Of a stretch of DNA of 64,000 bases, positions 1 through 11,220 are shown piece after piece. This stretch comes from Cyrtodaria siliqua. Lineage: Eukaryota; Mollusca; Bivalvia; Adapedonta; Hiatellidae. The notes under the pieces were generated by a model. It searched no databases, was not told the origin of the DNA, and saw only the letters and a program-made list of their open reading frames with translations. The stretch lies in the NCBI GenBank assembly GCA_037043455.1, contig JAWPHD010001222.1, positions 186,001 through 250,000 on the forward strand. Direction: 5' to 3'. The position numbers and the translations under genes are program-made. The first letter of the stretch is position 1, and every line of letters starts with the position of its first letter.

Positions 1-1575
1 AAAATAAAAAAAATAATTCAAAAAGAAAAAGTTCAATAAAAAAAAATAATAATAATTTAAAAGAAAAAAATGAAAAGTCATAAAATCTGGTTAAGTTTGG
101 CAAAGATCAGATGCAAAATGAAGGCCCTATCATATGAGGAGGCAATTATAGCATTTTTAACAAAATCAAGGGCCATAACTCCGCTGTTACTGGTCCGATA
201 TGAATGGTTTTCGAACTCGTCTGAGCTTTCATTGATATTAACAATCTGATAAAGTTTGGTAAAGATCGGATGAACAATGAAGCCCCTATCGTCTTAACAA
301 GACAAATATAGCATTTTTAACTAAATCAATTGCCATAACTCCGCTGTTACTAGTCCGATATGGCTGGTTTTCAAACTTTTCCAAGTTTTCATTGATATTA
401 ACAATCTGGTAAAGATTAGTAAAGATAAGATGAAAAATGAAGGCCCTATCGTCTTAACGAGGCAAAATATAGCAATATAGCATTTTTAACTAATTCAAGG
501 ACCACAACTCCACTGTTACTGGTTCGATCTGGCTGGTTTTTGAACTTGTCCGAGCTTTCACTGATATTGACAATGTGGTAAAGTCTGGTAAAGATAGTGT
601 GAAAAAAGAAGGCCCTATCGTCTTAACGAGGCAAAAAATAGCAATATGGCATTTTTAAGTTAACGATGGACGGACGACAGACGGACGACGGACAACTCGG
701 CATCCCATAAGCTCTGCTACTAATGAAGGCCCTATCGTCTTAACTAGGCAAAATATAGCATTTTTAACTAATGAAGGGCAATAACTCCGCTGTTACTAGT
801 CCGAACTGGCTGGTTTTCGAAACTGTTCGAGCTTTCATTGTTATTAACAATCTTGTAAAGTTTGGTAAAGATCAGATGAAAAATGAAAGCCCTATCATAT
901 TGAGGCAAAATATAGCATTTTTAACAAAATCAAAGGCCATAACTCCACTGCTACTGGTCCAATCTGGCTGGTCTTCGTACTTGTCTGAGCTTTCATTGAT
1001 ATTAACAATCTGGTAAGGTTTGGTAAAGATCTGATGAGAAATGAAAGCTCTATCGTATTAACGAGGCAAAATATAGCATTTTTAACAAAATCGAAGGCCA
1101 TAACTCCACTGTTACTGGTCCGATCTGGCTGGTTTTCGAACTTGTCCGAGATTTTATTGACATTAACAATCCGGTAAAGTCTGGTAAAGATCAGATGAAA
1201 AATGAAGGCCCTATCGTCTTAACGAGACAAAATATAGCATTTTTAACTAAATAAAGGGCCATAACTCCACTGTTACTGGACTGATCTGGCTGGTTTTCAA
1301 ACCTGTCCGAGCTATCATTGACATTAACAATCTGGTAAAGTTTGGTAAAGATCGGATAAAAAATGAATGCCCTATCATCTTGAGGCAAAATATAGCATTT
1401 TTAACTAATCAAGGGCCATAACTCTGCGGTTACTGATCTGATTTGGCTGGTTTTCGAGCTTTCATTGACATTAATAATCTGGTAAAGTTTGGTAAAGATC
1501 AGATGAAAAATGAAGGCCCTATCGTCTTAACGAGACAAAAGTTAACGACGGACAACTCAGCATCCCATAATAAAA
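1..1575. repeat. Tandem array, about 160-bp unit, with element ends
   Basis: Diverged copies recur about every 160 bases: the phrase 'ccataactcc' or a close variant appears near 171, 331, 491, 779, 927, 1097, 1258 and 1419. Each unit also carries 'atttttaacta' and 'ggtaaagatc'. The array is broken near 660-720 by a segment of 'gacggac' motifs ending in 'cccataagctctgct', and a similar end recurs at 1537-1572. That suggests two adjacent copies of one element, each with central tandem repeats and a shared terminus. This organisation is known for bivalve pearl/Helentron-like elements; the assignment here is by architecture only. The array lies in the next intron of the Kelch gene and may continue to the left. 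Confidence 0.75.
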
Positions 1576-1641
1576 ATAGCATACAAATGCTGAAAATGGA
1601 TGGTTATCACCGTTATATACCCAAGTTAAATATTACTGAAC

Positions 1642-1896
1642 CTGAGTATACGAACCTGAGCTAGGGACCCACTCATTACGTTCACTCTCAAACTTGAGAA
1701 GAGTCTTCGGATTATTTGTACCGCCGGTTAGGTATACATCGTAACTATGTGCACAGATGGCAAAGTGGATCCCAGGGGAATCTGTCAGTGGGATGGGCGC
1801 CAAAGTGAACCATCGTCTCTGGTGGAAACTGAAGGCCCACAGACACCAGCTGCCCTCGTAGAATGAACCTCGCTCATCATCATTCTCCGTTACTAC
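1642..1896 (-). CDS. KLHL exon 5 (first Kelch repeats)
   Basis: The acceptor 'catttacag' is followed in phase 0 by '[15 protein letters not shown]'. The motifs '[20 protein letters not shown]' and '[11 protein letters not shown]' followed by 'ERNEWV' show the W/GG spacing of Kelch blades, though the first blade lacks the usual double glycine. The end is uncertain: a phase-0 donor after CAG at 1642 fits the other exons, and an alternative donor is at 1655. The frame closes shortly after. Confidence 0.82.
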
Positions 1897-4800
1897 CTGT
1901 AAATGGTCAACACAACACTTACCATAGTCGGATTTATATTTTTATTGCTTACAAAGAAGATCTTGCCATTTTCAAGATATAATTAACAAATATTACCTCA
2001 AGGTTAATGGGGCAAGCGGCAATCTTATTTCTCTTAAGTTTTTCTACATAACCTGCATATTTGTAAACCATTATTAACTAGAACTAAAGGTTGTTTTTAA
2101 TTAAAACAGATGTCTCCCCGACTTGGAAAAGAGCCATAAATCTGACAAAAATCACTCAACTGGAACATGACGAAGATATGTGCAACTAGACTTGTCAATG
2201 ATCATCTCTACCAAGTAGCGTTGAATCCGGCCAGGGGATCAGGAGAAATAATTCGGACAAAGTTTGCGTATGAAAACCTTTAATGGGCCATAGTTCGCCA
2301 AAAAATCATTCAACCGAAACAGGGCAACAATATGCACATCTAGGCTTGGTACTTATCACCCCTGAAAAGTTTCATTGAAATCTGGACAGCGGTTCAAGAT
2401 AACTAGTCCAGACAAAGACAGACAACATAAAAATAATGTCTCCCTTTCACGAAGTGGGGGAGACATAACTATCACTGAAGGTGATGAATACCCCTGCTTA
2501 AAATCTAAGTCAAACAAAGGGCCATAATTCTGTAATAAATTAGGCAATCAACATTGGGTGATGTAGAAGGACACAAGGTCATCATTTGTTATGTGTATAT
2601 GAAGTTTGGGAACAACCCATTCAAAACGGTTTGAGGAATGCAAGTAATGAAAATGTGTTACGCAACTGCACAAAAATGTGTTACGGGATGGGACGTTACG
2701 GACAGCGTGATTCCTATATTGTGAAAGCAAGGATATAATAACTATTTGAACTATTTGAACAGTTCAAAGCAAAACTTTATAAATTCATAATTTTGCATTG
2801 CAGAGATGTTGAGATTTTATTTTATTTTCAGTAGGTGATAAAATTTGTGTTACTCGGTTTAAATCCTTAGGTTCTATAGTAAAATAAAAATCTTTGGCAG
2901 AGTAAAATTACCATAGTTTTTAAGATTTTGATTTTGAAAGATACATACCGGTATACTGAATCAATTTGTATGAATGTGCATGAAATATGCAGGGTTTTAA
3001 AAGAATCACACTGTAGATACCTTAATTTTAACAGTAAACTTGGTTGAACTTCAAGGATAAAGACCGAGTTTATCACCTACCAGAATGTATTGCTTATTGT
3101 CTTATTTCTGATCACTGATTGGTCAGTTTTTTTGATGATGCTCTATCAAAATTATGAATAGGTCAATGTTGTTGTGTGTCCTTTTAACATACACTGTGTT
3201 TAAGTTAACAAACAATAAGGTATACAAGTTAACTGTGCTTGCTGCAAATAGTTTTTGAAATCCTTTACCTCACAGGGTTCAAAAATAACACTTATTTACT
3301 TGCTAAATGCAAGTAGATTGTTGCAGATTGCAAGTAGAAAATATTAGCACTTGCTAAATTTTTCAAGTAATAAAAGAAACCCACTAGGTCTCGGACTACA
3401 TTTATTCACTGAACATATTTATCTAACTTGGTTAAATAGGTGGATATAAGTAAGTGTAATTATACATTATTACATTCCTGCATCTAGCTGATTGTGAAAA
3501 TGTCATTATATACTTGTATAGCAATCCTTCTAAAATGAATCGAGGTTTTAAATTATTAAAGCAAATACCTTGATTAACCTTTGCACTTGCATTTTTTAGC
3601 AAGTGGCTTAAAATATTAAATTTGATCCCTGCCTCAGTCTCTAAAGGACTTGATCAGTGGCTAGTAATCATTTAACTGTTTTTATCACATAACTTACCAT
3701 GTAACACTATTCTATATTTTTGATACACCACTAGTTATATAAGTAGGCAAATAAGCCTAGTATGCGATGTCAAAAAAAAAATCGATAATGACTATGATCC
3801 AATTCCCACAGTTTATGTCGGTTTCGCGTGTTAAAGCGACAGGCAAAATGCAATAAAAGTCGATATGTGAGTTATGTGATAAATAGAATCTAACATTCGC
3901 TCTCATTCATTATTGAATTTATTAAACGAGTTGGCAAAATGATATAATGCGAGGATTTTATGAGTACTCATTTTAGATCCTCTATTAACCTTACCACCTA
4001 CACTGTATACATGTTCTTTACTGTCTTATACCTTATAGATATGATAGTCTTGTAAAACTTTGTAATTTATTTGGTTTGATACCATTAATATAAAAAAAGT
4101 AAAGAATTCTGCTAAAAACATAATAATATCTATTAAAGTCTGAACTTGTAGCATGGTCACTGAAATTCCTTTTGTATTTGCACAGGTGTAAATAATTTTA
4201 ACTGAAAATAACACCTATCAGAACAAATGTGTATTACCAGGATTTGGAAGTCAGAATATGGCAGACAGCTGAAATGGACATGCTACAAAACAAATAGAGC
4301 ATGGTCTCATCTCGTTGGTTAGCTTAAACACCCATCTCGATGTTTAAATCAACCCACTTGATGAGACCATGCTCTATCTTATTACATAAATGTAAAATGC
4401 ATATTGTTTACCAGCTCATCAACATATAATATGTTATTTAGAGCCAAGCCATATAGAAGGGAAGGATACGTAATTATGATTCTGGGATTCTTGCTAACAA
4501 AACCTGAAATTGAAAAAATATATGTACCGGATGGTACATTTACTGGACTTAGATTTAGGCTGTTTTACTGGCATTTTGGCAGTCAATTTCTAGACATGCC
4601 AACAAACTTTTGAAGCACTTGCAAAAATATATTAACCCCTAACCTGCTAAGCACGACTATAATAGCCTTTGCGTCCATTGTAAACCCAGACAAGCCAGCA
4701 AGTAATTCGCAGGCTGAACAGGATTTACATTGTCTTGCTGCTGATCAGTCATTTTCACAGAAACACCCCTTTGTCTCAAATGGAATGGTCTTAATTTAAA

Positions 4801-7800
4801 GAAAGAACAGTCCATTATATATTTGAAGCGGTTTAAGGGAAACTTACTTGCCAAATAACTGCAAAATTACACTACAAAACCGTTTATCCAAACTTTATCC
4901 AGGTGTTCAGGTCATATAATAATTGTATTATTAAAAGTTAAAAGAAGGGTTCTTAAAATACCCGTTACTGAATATGCATAAAATGAATTATGAGTTGGTT
5001 ACTCTTAATTTGACAGTCCAGTTTCGGGGTTTGGATTGCTGGTTAAAGCCATTTATATTGTGTCTACAGTATTTGGATTCTCAAAATATTTAAGTAATAT
5101 ATATACCTCATCATCAGTAGGTTTAGAAACAATGTACATATGTTGTAAAATTTCGCTGTTGTTGGTGGGATAGCTACTTTATCATCCTGTTACCATGTTT
5201 ACTTTAGACATTGATGAAAAGTTAAAATATACTCAAAATGATAACAAAAAATGTTATTGCCAATTAAGCTTCATTTCTCATTAAGTATCAACTTGCAAAC
5301 AAAATTTCGAGGGCTCAGAGCAAAACTATTCTAACTAAATATGAATAAAGAAGGAGATAGAATAGTTTTGCACTGAGCCCTCGAAATGCTACTGATAAAA
5401 GTGCTAAACTTGAGCCCCGTACCTACCAGCAAAACTTCTTCCAGATCATCGTCCGCGCGGAATCGCATTCTCATGTTACTGAAGTCCAGCCTCCGCGCAG
5501 GCAGAAGGTGGAAATGTTGTGCCTCCTCCAGCAGCCTCCGACACTCCACATTCTCGATCAGACATTCTGTTTTACACAGATTATTCACCAGATATTCAGG
5601 CGTTACATGTGGCAGACGGATGTATTTAAATATCTGAAACAAGTCTGCTTTTCTATTTGTATAGTCCGAATTAACCCACTTGAGGGCCGCTTCACAAACA
5701 TGCTCTTCATCCAAAGTCACTAAATTATCGTCCTTGATAATGTTGATAACTTCCTCCGAAGTTAAGATATTAAATTCGTCTGTCTTCCACACAGAGCAGA
5801 AGCCGTCGAGGATGGCTGGCCAGGCTTTCTTACGAAGGGTGTTGCAATTATACATGCAGGCCAGACGGAACAGTTCCAGACAGTTCTCCACGCGCAGCTG
5901 CTCTACCAGGAGTTCTTCGCAATGGTCCTGCAGACAATCAACCTGGACAAGGTAAAGAAAGTACTTTCAGGTCAACCATGAAATATGCTGGGAAAAAAAT
6001 AATAGCCCGTGTATAATAATGTTTCACAGTATAAGTGATACCGATAAAAGGACCCATTACCAAATACAAGAAGTTTTTTTTTTTGTGTCTAATTCTGGCG
6101 TAAAATTTTCCAATTGAAAGCAATTTAAATTTTGAAATAAAAATCCTATACATACTGGCACATTAAATAAACATATAGCAATGTGTTTGCAAAGTATACA
6201 TAATGCTTTTGTTTGAGAGTAAACATTTCCCAATTTATGACAAAACAACGCGTATTTTCCCAATTGAACGGGTACCATTCCCAAAAGGTGAAAAAAATCG
6301 CTGAAATTAAATGAATATTACTGTTGTTAAATTGCTCATCACTTTAATTAGCTTAAGAGTTACCAACAACTCATAAATCATTTTGCACATATTCAATCAC
6401 ATGGGTATTTTAAGAATGCATGAATAAACCTATACTTTTAATTGGCACATATACATAATTATATGACCTGAACACCTGACCAGAGTTTTGATAAATGGCT
6501 GTGTAGTATAATTTTGCCATTATTTGGCGGGTTAGTTTCTTTAATTATACTGGCTTCCTATATGATATCAAGGGTTCTATGATATCACGGTAGTGTCAAA
6601 TCTATAAAACCAGTTGCATCTCTGCTGAAATATGATAGTTATTTTGTAGAGTACTCAGTGCATCTTGTACCAGTTTCTAACAAATACATGATACACAATG
6701 TTTGTATACCTTGATATCATAGAACTTCAAAAATAATGAGCTCAATGGGGGACCTTCTTTTCAAATCTAATTCTGAAGCTGTTATGTAAAGTTGATTAAA
6801 TTTTATATCTTAACAATTTAATAGAAGGATCACAGAAAGCATTTATGTTTCCTTTTTCTTTACATATTGTTTACACCTTCTTTTTTTTTCATCAAACCAT
6901 TTAAAGTACCGTGATACCATAAAACATCATGCTACAATTAAATACCAGAAATCAAACTAGAACGTGTCCATAGAAACGATAGCCCTTATGGTACACTATC
7001 ACCGGAAATAAGGACACGACTTCGCTGAGTGTTAACGGACTGGAACAGGGCAATAATATACGCAGCTAAACTTCATACTTAATGTAACTTATACCGCAAA
7101 AAATAAAGTACCACGGTATACCACGTACCGTGGTACGTTCCATGGTATACCGTGTAAACTTTGTAGCTGCAAAAACATGAATTCATATATTGCAGGATAA
7201 AATAGGACTACTCTACTAGCCCCATAAGTAGCCATAAGAATCATAAACTTACCACTTGACAGCTTGTTTTTATTTTTAATTTTTATTTATTTATTTTTAA
7301 TACGATTGTCTACAGTTATATCTTTCATTGTTTGATTAAATGTTATATTCACAATGACGCAACAGACAAACGTCAATTAGAGAAATAAAACATATTTTTT
7401 CCTTCGGTAATTTCCGTATATTTCTGGGTCACGAAAAGAGCCAAACGTACCGCGTGCGTACAGCCCAAGCTAAATACCAGTAATAACGCACACCTCTACT
7501 ACCAAGTATCGCAAAAAGCTGTTGAGAATTACAGGAGGAGAAGTCCAGACAAGAGTGTGACAAACCTAAGAAAATATGTACAAACGCATGAGGGCAACAC
7601 TATATCCTCTCGCCCCTTCGCCATATATTGCGGGGGCGTATTTAAAAGCGTTTTAAAGTTGTTCAGTTGCCTACTGTTGCGTTAGAACAAAACAGTTTGA
7701 ACTGAACCCATATCAGATATATAATTCAATCACATATATAGGTTCTGGTACCAATCTTTACACTGGTTAAAAATGGGATGCAAGTTGAAATTCACGAATA

Positions 7801-10800
7801 TTTCATGCATATTTTGCAACGTTACCTGATATAAGGCAGCTAACCTCAAGACTTCAGCTACATCATCACCTATACCGTCATCTTTGCCCGTATATACAAA
7901 CTTGAGGAACTTCTCAAATGCTCCCTCGTCTATATCCTGGTGGCAAGAGAACACATTAATTACACACTGGCTTTTTGTTATGCTAGAATAATTAATAATG
8001 TACGGTACCTGATTACATTTACAGTGGAAATGGAAATAGGTGCATATGCTGAGGATCTAAGATGAGCATTCATTCATTAATGAATTATTTTAAAGTAACT
8101 ATACCGCCAACAACAGCCAAATTTTACAACATATGTACACTGTTTCTAAACCTACTGACGACGAGGTATATATACATATATAACATACATATTTTGAGAA
8201 TTCAAACTCTATAGACACAGTATAAACAGCTTTAACCAGCCATGCCAAACCCCAAAACTTGAGCGTTGAATTAAGAGTTACCAACTCATAATTCATTTTA
8301 CGTATATTCAATCATGGATATTCTAAAAACCCTTGAAAAAGCATATACCTTTTATCGGAAAATATACATTATTATATGACCTGAACACCTGCATAGAGTT
8401 TTTGGTTTTGTAGTGTAATTCTGCCATTATTTGGAGGGTTAGTTTCTTTAAAGGATATGGCAAAAATGATTTGACACAACTGCTTGCCGAGGACCATATC
8501 ATTTAATAAATTAGACCAAACCAGGGTTAGCCTGACCGATCGCAATATCAAGTCCGTCTGTTGTAACTTTGTTTGGAATGCTTGTGTCAGGCTCAATAAA
8601 AAAGACAGATATAATGGATCAGTGCAAGTAGATTGTATGCATGATTAAAATATTTCAAATAACAAACCTGTAGCGTTATCTTGGTTTCTCGACTTTCCCT
8701 CATACCACCAGTAAACATAGCACGGAAGTACGGTGACACCGCGGCTAATATTGCTCGATGACATTGGAATTTACGACTGTTGACCTGGATTTCTACATCT
8801 GCAAGTCCAGTGTCATCCTTCAAGGATTCAATCCCAGACTAGAATAAAAACAAATTGTGGTATTATCACATAACGTCCCTTGTTAGCAGTGTCAAACACC
8901 CATTTAATATTCTATTGTATGACACACGTGTAATACAAACTGGAACGATTTTGATTGGTTGAGTTAAACCTGTAACACTACGCAAGTTTATTAACTGAAA
9001 CTATTTTATTTATTACAAATTCACCCAGATCTGAGTCATAAACTTATTATTTGTGACAGCTTATCAAAATAATGCACATTATACAAAACATTGTTGTTGG
9101 TTTGTTAAAAAGTTGGCGTAAACTGCTATTTTGTAAAGAGGTAAAACACAAACTCTTTTATACGCAACGTTATGTGTGAGACGCGACGTTACGACGTCAC
9201 GTATTTTATGACGTTTTGGCGCTAAAGTGTGTCTGACGTCCCGGCGGTTCTATGTCCATCTGAATTAATTTTTACTAATTTGATTGCAATGTTATGTGAT
9301 AAAAAGGATCTTAAACTCGTTCTCATTCCATATAAGATTTATGAAACTCGTTACGAATTATTTTTAATTTTAATTCATAACTCGTTTCATAAATCTAATA
9401 TGAAATGGGAACGAGTTTAAGATCCTCTATTTATTGTATACTTTCATATTGTCCCGTTTAGTTTGCATTGAGCTAAGCGTGCAATATTCTACGATATTGC
9501 ACGCATTGATATTGCACGGGAACTTTTGCTCGTGCTTGCTAAGAGCCGCGAAATAGAAATAAGGAACTACTTTCAAATAAAAATAACGGAATCCTTCCTA
9601 TAGTGTCCACAAAAAATACGTGTTTTTTTACAACCTTTTATGCCAAAAATTGATAAAATAATTCAAATGGTCACTCACCCACTGTTTTTAACGTTATCGA
9701 ATGGTAAACAAACTTCCGAAAATCGCTTGATGTTTTTAATGACGTCATCCGACGTCGACGTCGTTTTCGCGCAAAATAATCATCCACACAAAATGAAACT
9801 GAATGGCAAGATAGGAATTCCTTCAAAAGCTATAAAAATAACACAAATACAATGAAAAGTAATAGTCATACAATTAACATTGATCAAAAACAATATGAAA
9901 GTATACAATAAAAAGGTTATTGAATTTGTATGGCTAAATATTACTTGGAACTCGTTGTTTTGGCGCAGGACGACTCGCAGACGACTCGCAAGCTCGTCGT
10001 CCTTTGCCAAAACAACTTGTTCCAAGTAATATTTAGCCATACAAATTCAATAACCTATATTATTAATTAATAGCACAGTTTGCTGTATCGATATTGGAAA
10101 CTTAAAAAAAAATTGTGGCGTGTCAGATATGACCGGTATTTAAAAAAACAAACATAATGGGTTATATGTTGAAAACAAACGTATTTTAAGTTTTCCTGAA
10201 AAAAGGTTGTGCATTTCTATATGCTTCTTTATTTCGTATAAACCATTTAAAGTAGCTATTCCGCCAACAAATTTGACATAACATGTACACCATTTCTAAA
10301 CCTACTGACGACGAGATATATGTACATGTATATAACTCTCATATTTTGAGAATCCAAACTCTACAGACACAATATAAACGGTTTTAACAAGTCTGGCCAA
10401 ACCTTGAAACCGGAGCGCCGACTTAAGAGTTACTAACTCATAATTCATTTTCCACATATTCAATCACGGGTATTTTTCGAATCAGTGAATAAACCTTTAC
10501 TTTTAATCAGCACAAATACATTATTATATGACCCGAACACCTGGACAGAGTTTTTAATTTCCTGACTTTTCCATGATTTTTGCAGTTCTTTTTTTAATTC
10601 CCAATTTTTTTTTTGGCCATTTCCCCCCATATTCCAGAGTCGTCGGCCACCTGCAATGATCACAGAGGAGTTGTTTTTTTCTACACATTTTGATGACATA
10701 CTTGCTGATTGCTTCTGTATGACTATGACAGTTTCTTCTCACAACATCTTACAAGGCTTAAATTTTACCTTTAACATTTCCATGTGCTTTTGCTTCAAAG

Positions 10801-10810
10801 GTGTTGCCAT
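1642..10810 (-). CDS. BTB-BACK-Kelch protein (KLHL family), 3' end beyond window
   Basis: Five exons were assembled by hand: 10810-10769, 8838-8668, 7936-7826, 5942-5427 and 1896 to about 1642. All junctions are phase 0 with AG/GT. The joined product of about 365 codons reads as a BTB domain (about residues 18-125), a BACK domain (about 130-235), the 'HFHLLPARR' linker and the start of the Kelch propeller (from about 275). KLHL proteins of this layout are substrate adaptors for CUL3 RING ubiquitin ligases: BTB binds CUL3 and Kelch recruits substrate. About four further Kelch repeats are missing and should lie left of base 1. I cannot assign a specific KLHL number. The exons are free of stops and frameshifts, unlike the NACHT gene in this window. 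Only the first exon and the last donor are uncertain. Confidence 0.88.
2097..2470. mobile_element. Short element with 'tgtctccc' inverted ends
   Basis: The segment opens with 'gatgtctcccc' and closes with 'gggggagacat', an inverted pair. Inside are two diverged copies of a phrase of the type 'ggcaacaatatgcacatctag'. A related end, 'acatgtctccccc', occurs at 38336. It lies in the Kelch gene's intron 4. No coding potential was seen. Confidence 0.5.
2535..2645. repeat. Dispersed repeat, inverted match to 27547-27645
   Basis: The segment with 'gggtgatgtagaaggacaca' and 'caacccattcaaaacggttt' is recognisably the reverse complement of 27547-27645, with scattered differences. It is a dispersed repeat or element end of unknown class. 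Confidence 0.55.
2782..3160 (+). mobile_element. MITE family M3, full copy
   Basis: About 370 bp with outer inverted ends ('attcataattttg' and 'caaaattatgaat') and inner inverted blocks ('taggtgataaaa' and 'tttatcaccta'). Closely similar copies lie at 13888-14256 and 18633-18976, and a SINE-split copy at 20940-21445. There is no coding capacity, so it is a non-autonomous DNA transposon by structure. Confidence 0.8.
3161..4300. other. Kelch intron 4: no gene seen
   Basis: AT-rich intron sequence. A weak repetition of 'cttgcta(a)a'/'gcaag' words appears at 3295-3610, and a fragment resembling the hairpin family of 9279-9416 ('aatctaacattcgctctcattc') lies near 3888. No exon-like open frame with family similarity was found. 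Confidence 0.5.
4301..4378. repeat. Inverted repeat hairpin, about 78 bp
   Basis: 'agagcatggtctcatc' near 4297-4312 is matched by 'gatgagaccatgctct' near 4360-4375. A second inner pairing ('ttaaaca' with 'tgtttaa') extends it into a long imperfect stem-loop. It lies in Kelch intron 4. Confidence 0.75.
4632..4839 (+). mobile_element. MITE family M2, copy 1
   Basis: About 208 bp. It starts 'ttaacccctaacctgct' and ends 'gcggtttaaggg', imperfect inverted ends. It shares the internal words 'gctgatcagtc' and 'aaagaaagaacagtcca' with the copies at 26229-26400 and 44965-45170. No coding capacity. Confidence 0.75.
4840..5181 (-). mobile_element. MITE family M1, copy 1 (reverse orientation)
   Basis: About 340 bp, joined directly to the M2 copy on its left. 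The right end reads 'tgggatagctacttta', the reverse of the M1 start 'ttaaagtagctatccc'. Shared internal words with the other M1 copies include 'tcatcagtaggtttagaaac' (reversed) and 'gttcaggtcatataat'. It lies in Kelch intron 4. Confidence 0.8.
5427..5942 (-). CDS. KLHL exon 4 (3-box/BACK domain and linker)
   Basis: This 172-codon exon begins '[16 protein letters not shown]', typical of the BTB-BACK boundary helix, and continues with '[14 protein letters not shown]' and 'ALKWVNSD', hallmarks of the BACK domain. '[10 protein letters not shown]' and '[12 protein letters not shown]' lead into the Kelch region. The acceptor is 'cttgtccag'. The phase-0 donor is at 5426/5425, although a second GT lies 4 bases downstream. 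The last codons 'EEVLL' join well to 'VV' of exon 5, matching the usual 'EVLLVVGG' entry to Kelch repeat 1. Confidence 0.92.
6350..6543 (+). mobile_element. MITE family M1, copy 2 (5' truncated)
   Basis: Only the right half is present, from 'aagagttaccaac' to the end 'ggcgggttagtttctttaa'. It carries the family words 'atatgacctgaacacctg' and 'tttgccattatttgg'. It lies in Kelch intron 3. Confidence 0.75.
7083..7150. repeat. Palindromic 'ccacggtata' cluster
   Basis: Overlapping inverted words 'accacggtatacc', 'cacgtaccgtggta' and 'ccatggtataccgtg' form a dense palindromic patch in Kelch intron 3. It could be a short foldback element. No function can be read from sequence. Confidence 0.55.
7826..7936 (-). 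CDS. KLHL exon 3 (BTB domain, second half)
   Basis: This 37-codon exon encodes '[17 protein letters not shown]' followed by an acidic loop and '[10 protein letters not shown]'. That is the standard end of a BTB domain ('ai..ll.y.YTg....v..LL.aA..lq'). Acceptor 'gccaccag', donor 'gtaacg', phase 0. It continues exactly where exon 2 ('TKITLQ') stops. Confidence 0.92.
8090..8451 (+). mobile_element. MITE family M1, copy 3 (full length)
   Basis: 362 bp, bounded by 'ttaaagtaactataccgcc' and 'ggagggttagtttctttaa', inverted ends with TTAA at both extremities. It lies in the 731-bp intron between the two BTB exons and makes up half of it. Confidence 0.85.
8668..8838 (-). CDS. KLHL exon 2 (BTB domain, first half)
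   Basis: This 57-codon exon has an acceptor 'attctag' and a donor 'gtttgt'. It encodes the BTB core, including 'LADVEIQV', '[19 protein letters not shown]' and 'GGMRES'. The HRAxLAA.S.YFRAMF pattern is diagnostic for BTB domains of BTB-BACK-Kelch proteins. It is phase 0 at both ends. No stop or frameshift is present. Confidence 0.92.
9279..9418. repeat. Long hairpin, about 60-bp arms
   Basis: The left arm contains 'aggatcttaaactcgttctc' and the right arm ends 'gaacgagtttaagatcct'. The arms stay complementary through 'agatttatgaaactcgt', with a loop of about 20 bases of A+T. It lies in Kelch intron 1. It is a foldback element or recent palindrome; no protein is encoded. Confidence 0.85.
9936..10064. 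repeat. Long hairpin, about 55-60-bp arms
   Basis: The left arm 'aggttattgaatttgtatgg' is matched by 'ccatacaaattcaataacct' at the right end. Complementarity continues inward through 'ctaaatattacttggaac' and 'ttgttttgg', ending at 'gacgac'/'gtcgtc'. The loop is about 20 bases. The arms are nearly identical, so it is either young or kept homogeneous. Confidence 0.88.
10247..10552 (+). mobile_element. MITE family M1, copy 4 (3' truncated)
   Basis: It begins 'ttaaagtagctattccgcc' and follows the M1 pattern to 'acctggacagagttttt', after which the right terminus is missing. It lies in Kelch intron 1. Confidence 0.78.
10769..10810 (-). CDS. KLHL exon 1 (start codon, 14 codons)
   Basis: On the minus strand an ATG at 10810 opens a 14-codon stretch ending in 'HMEMLK', followed directly by the donor 'gtaaaa'. 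It joins in phase 0 to the next exon ('SGIESLKDD'). The result resembles the usual lead-in to a BTB domain, where a short His-containing helix precedes the 'L..LR..g.l.DV' motif. A purine-rich context and a short 5' segment lie upstream. No other in-frame Met is available in exon 2. The exon is inferred from phase and family pattern, not from transcript evidence. Confidence 0.6.
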
Positions 10811-11220
10811 TGTTAAACTGAAAACAGTTTACCTCAGCATCCCTACAAAACAAAACAAAGAAATTTATAATTTATATACATGTACATGTTTAATCATCGA
10901 TACAAGGCTACGAATCAACATATATAGGAAAGTGTCTTCTTTTTGTTTTATTTTCTAAACAATAGCTTCCAAAATCTGAAAATAAATAATTATATATGTA
11001 CAACTTTTCTGGACATACTGTGATTGGTCCAGTCCGTCCATCCATGCTTGCTTTCAATAGCTTTAAGTAGCTTTCCCGCCAACAACAGCCAAATGTTACA
11101 ACATATTTACGCGATTTATAAACCTTCTGATGATGAAGTATATATAACTGGCATATTTTGAGAATCCAAACTCTATAGACACAATATATAAACGGCTTTA
11201 ACCAGCCAGGCCAAGCCTCA

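Noticed and set aside
5386..5955. Plus-strand frames over the BACK exon
   Set aside because: Serine-rich shadows of the minus-strand KLHL exon 4.
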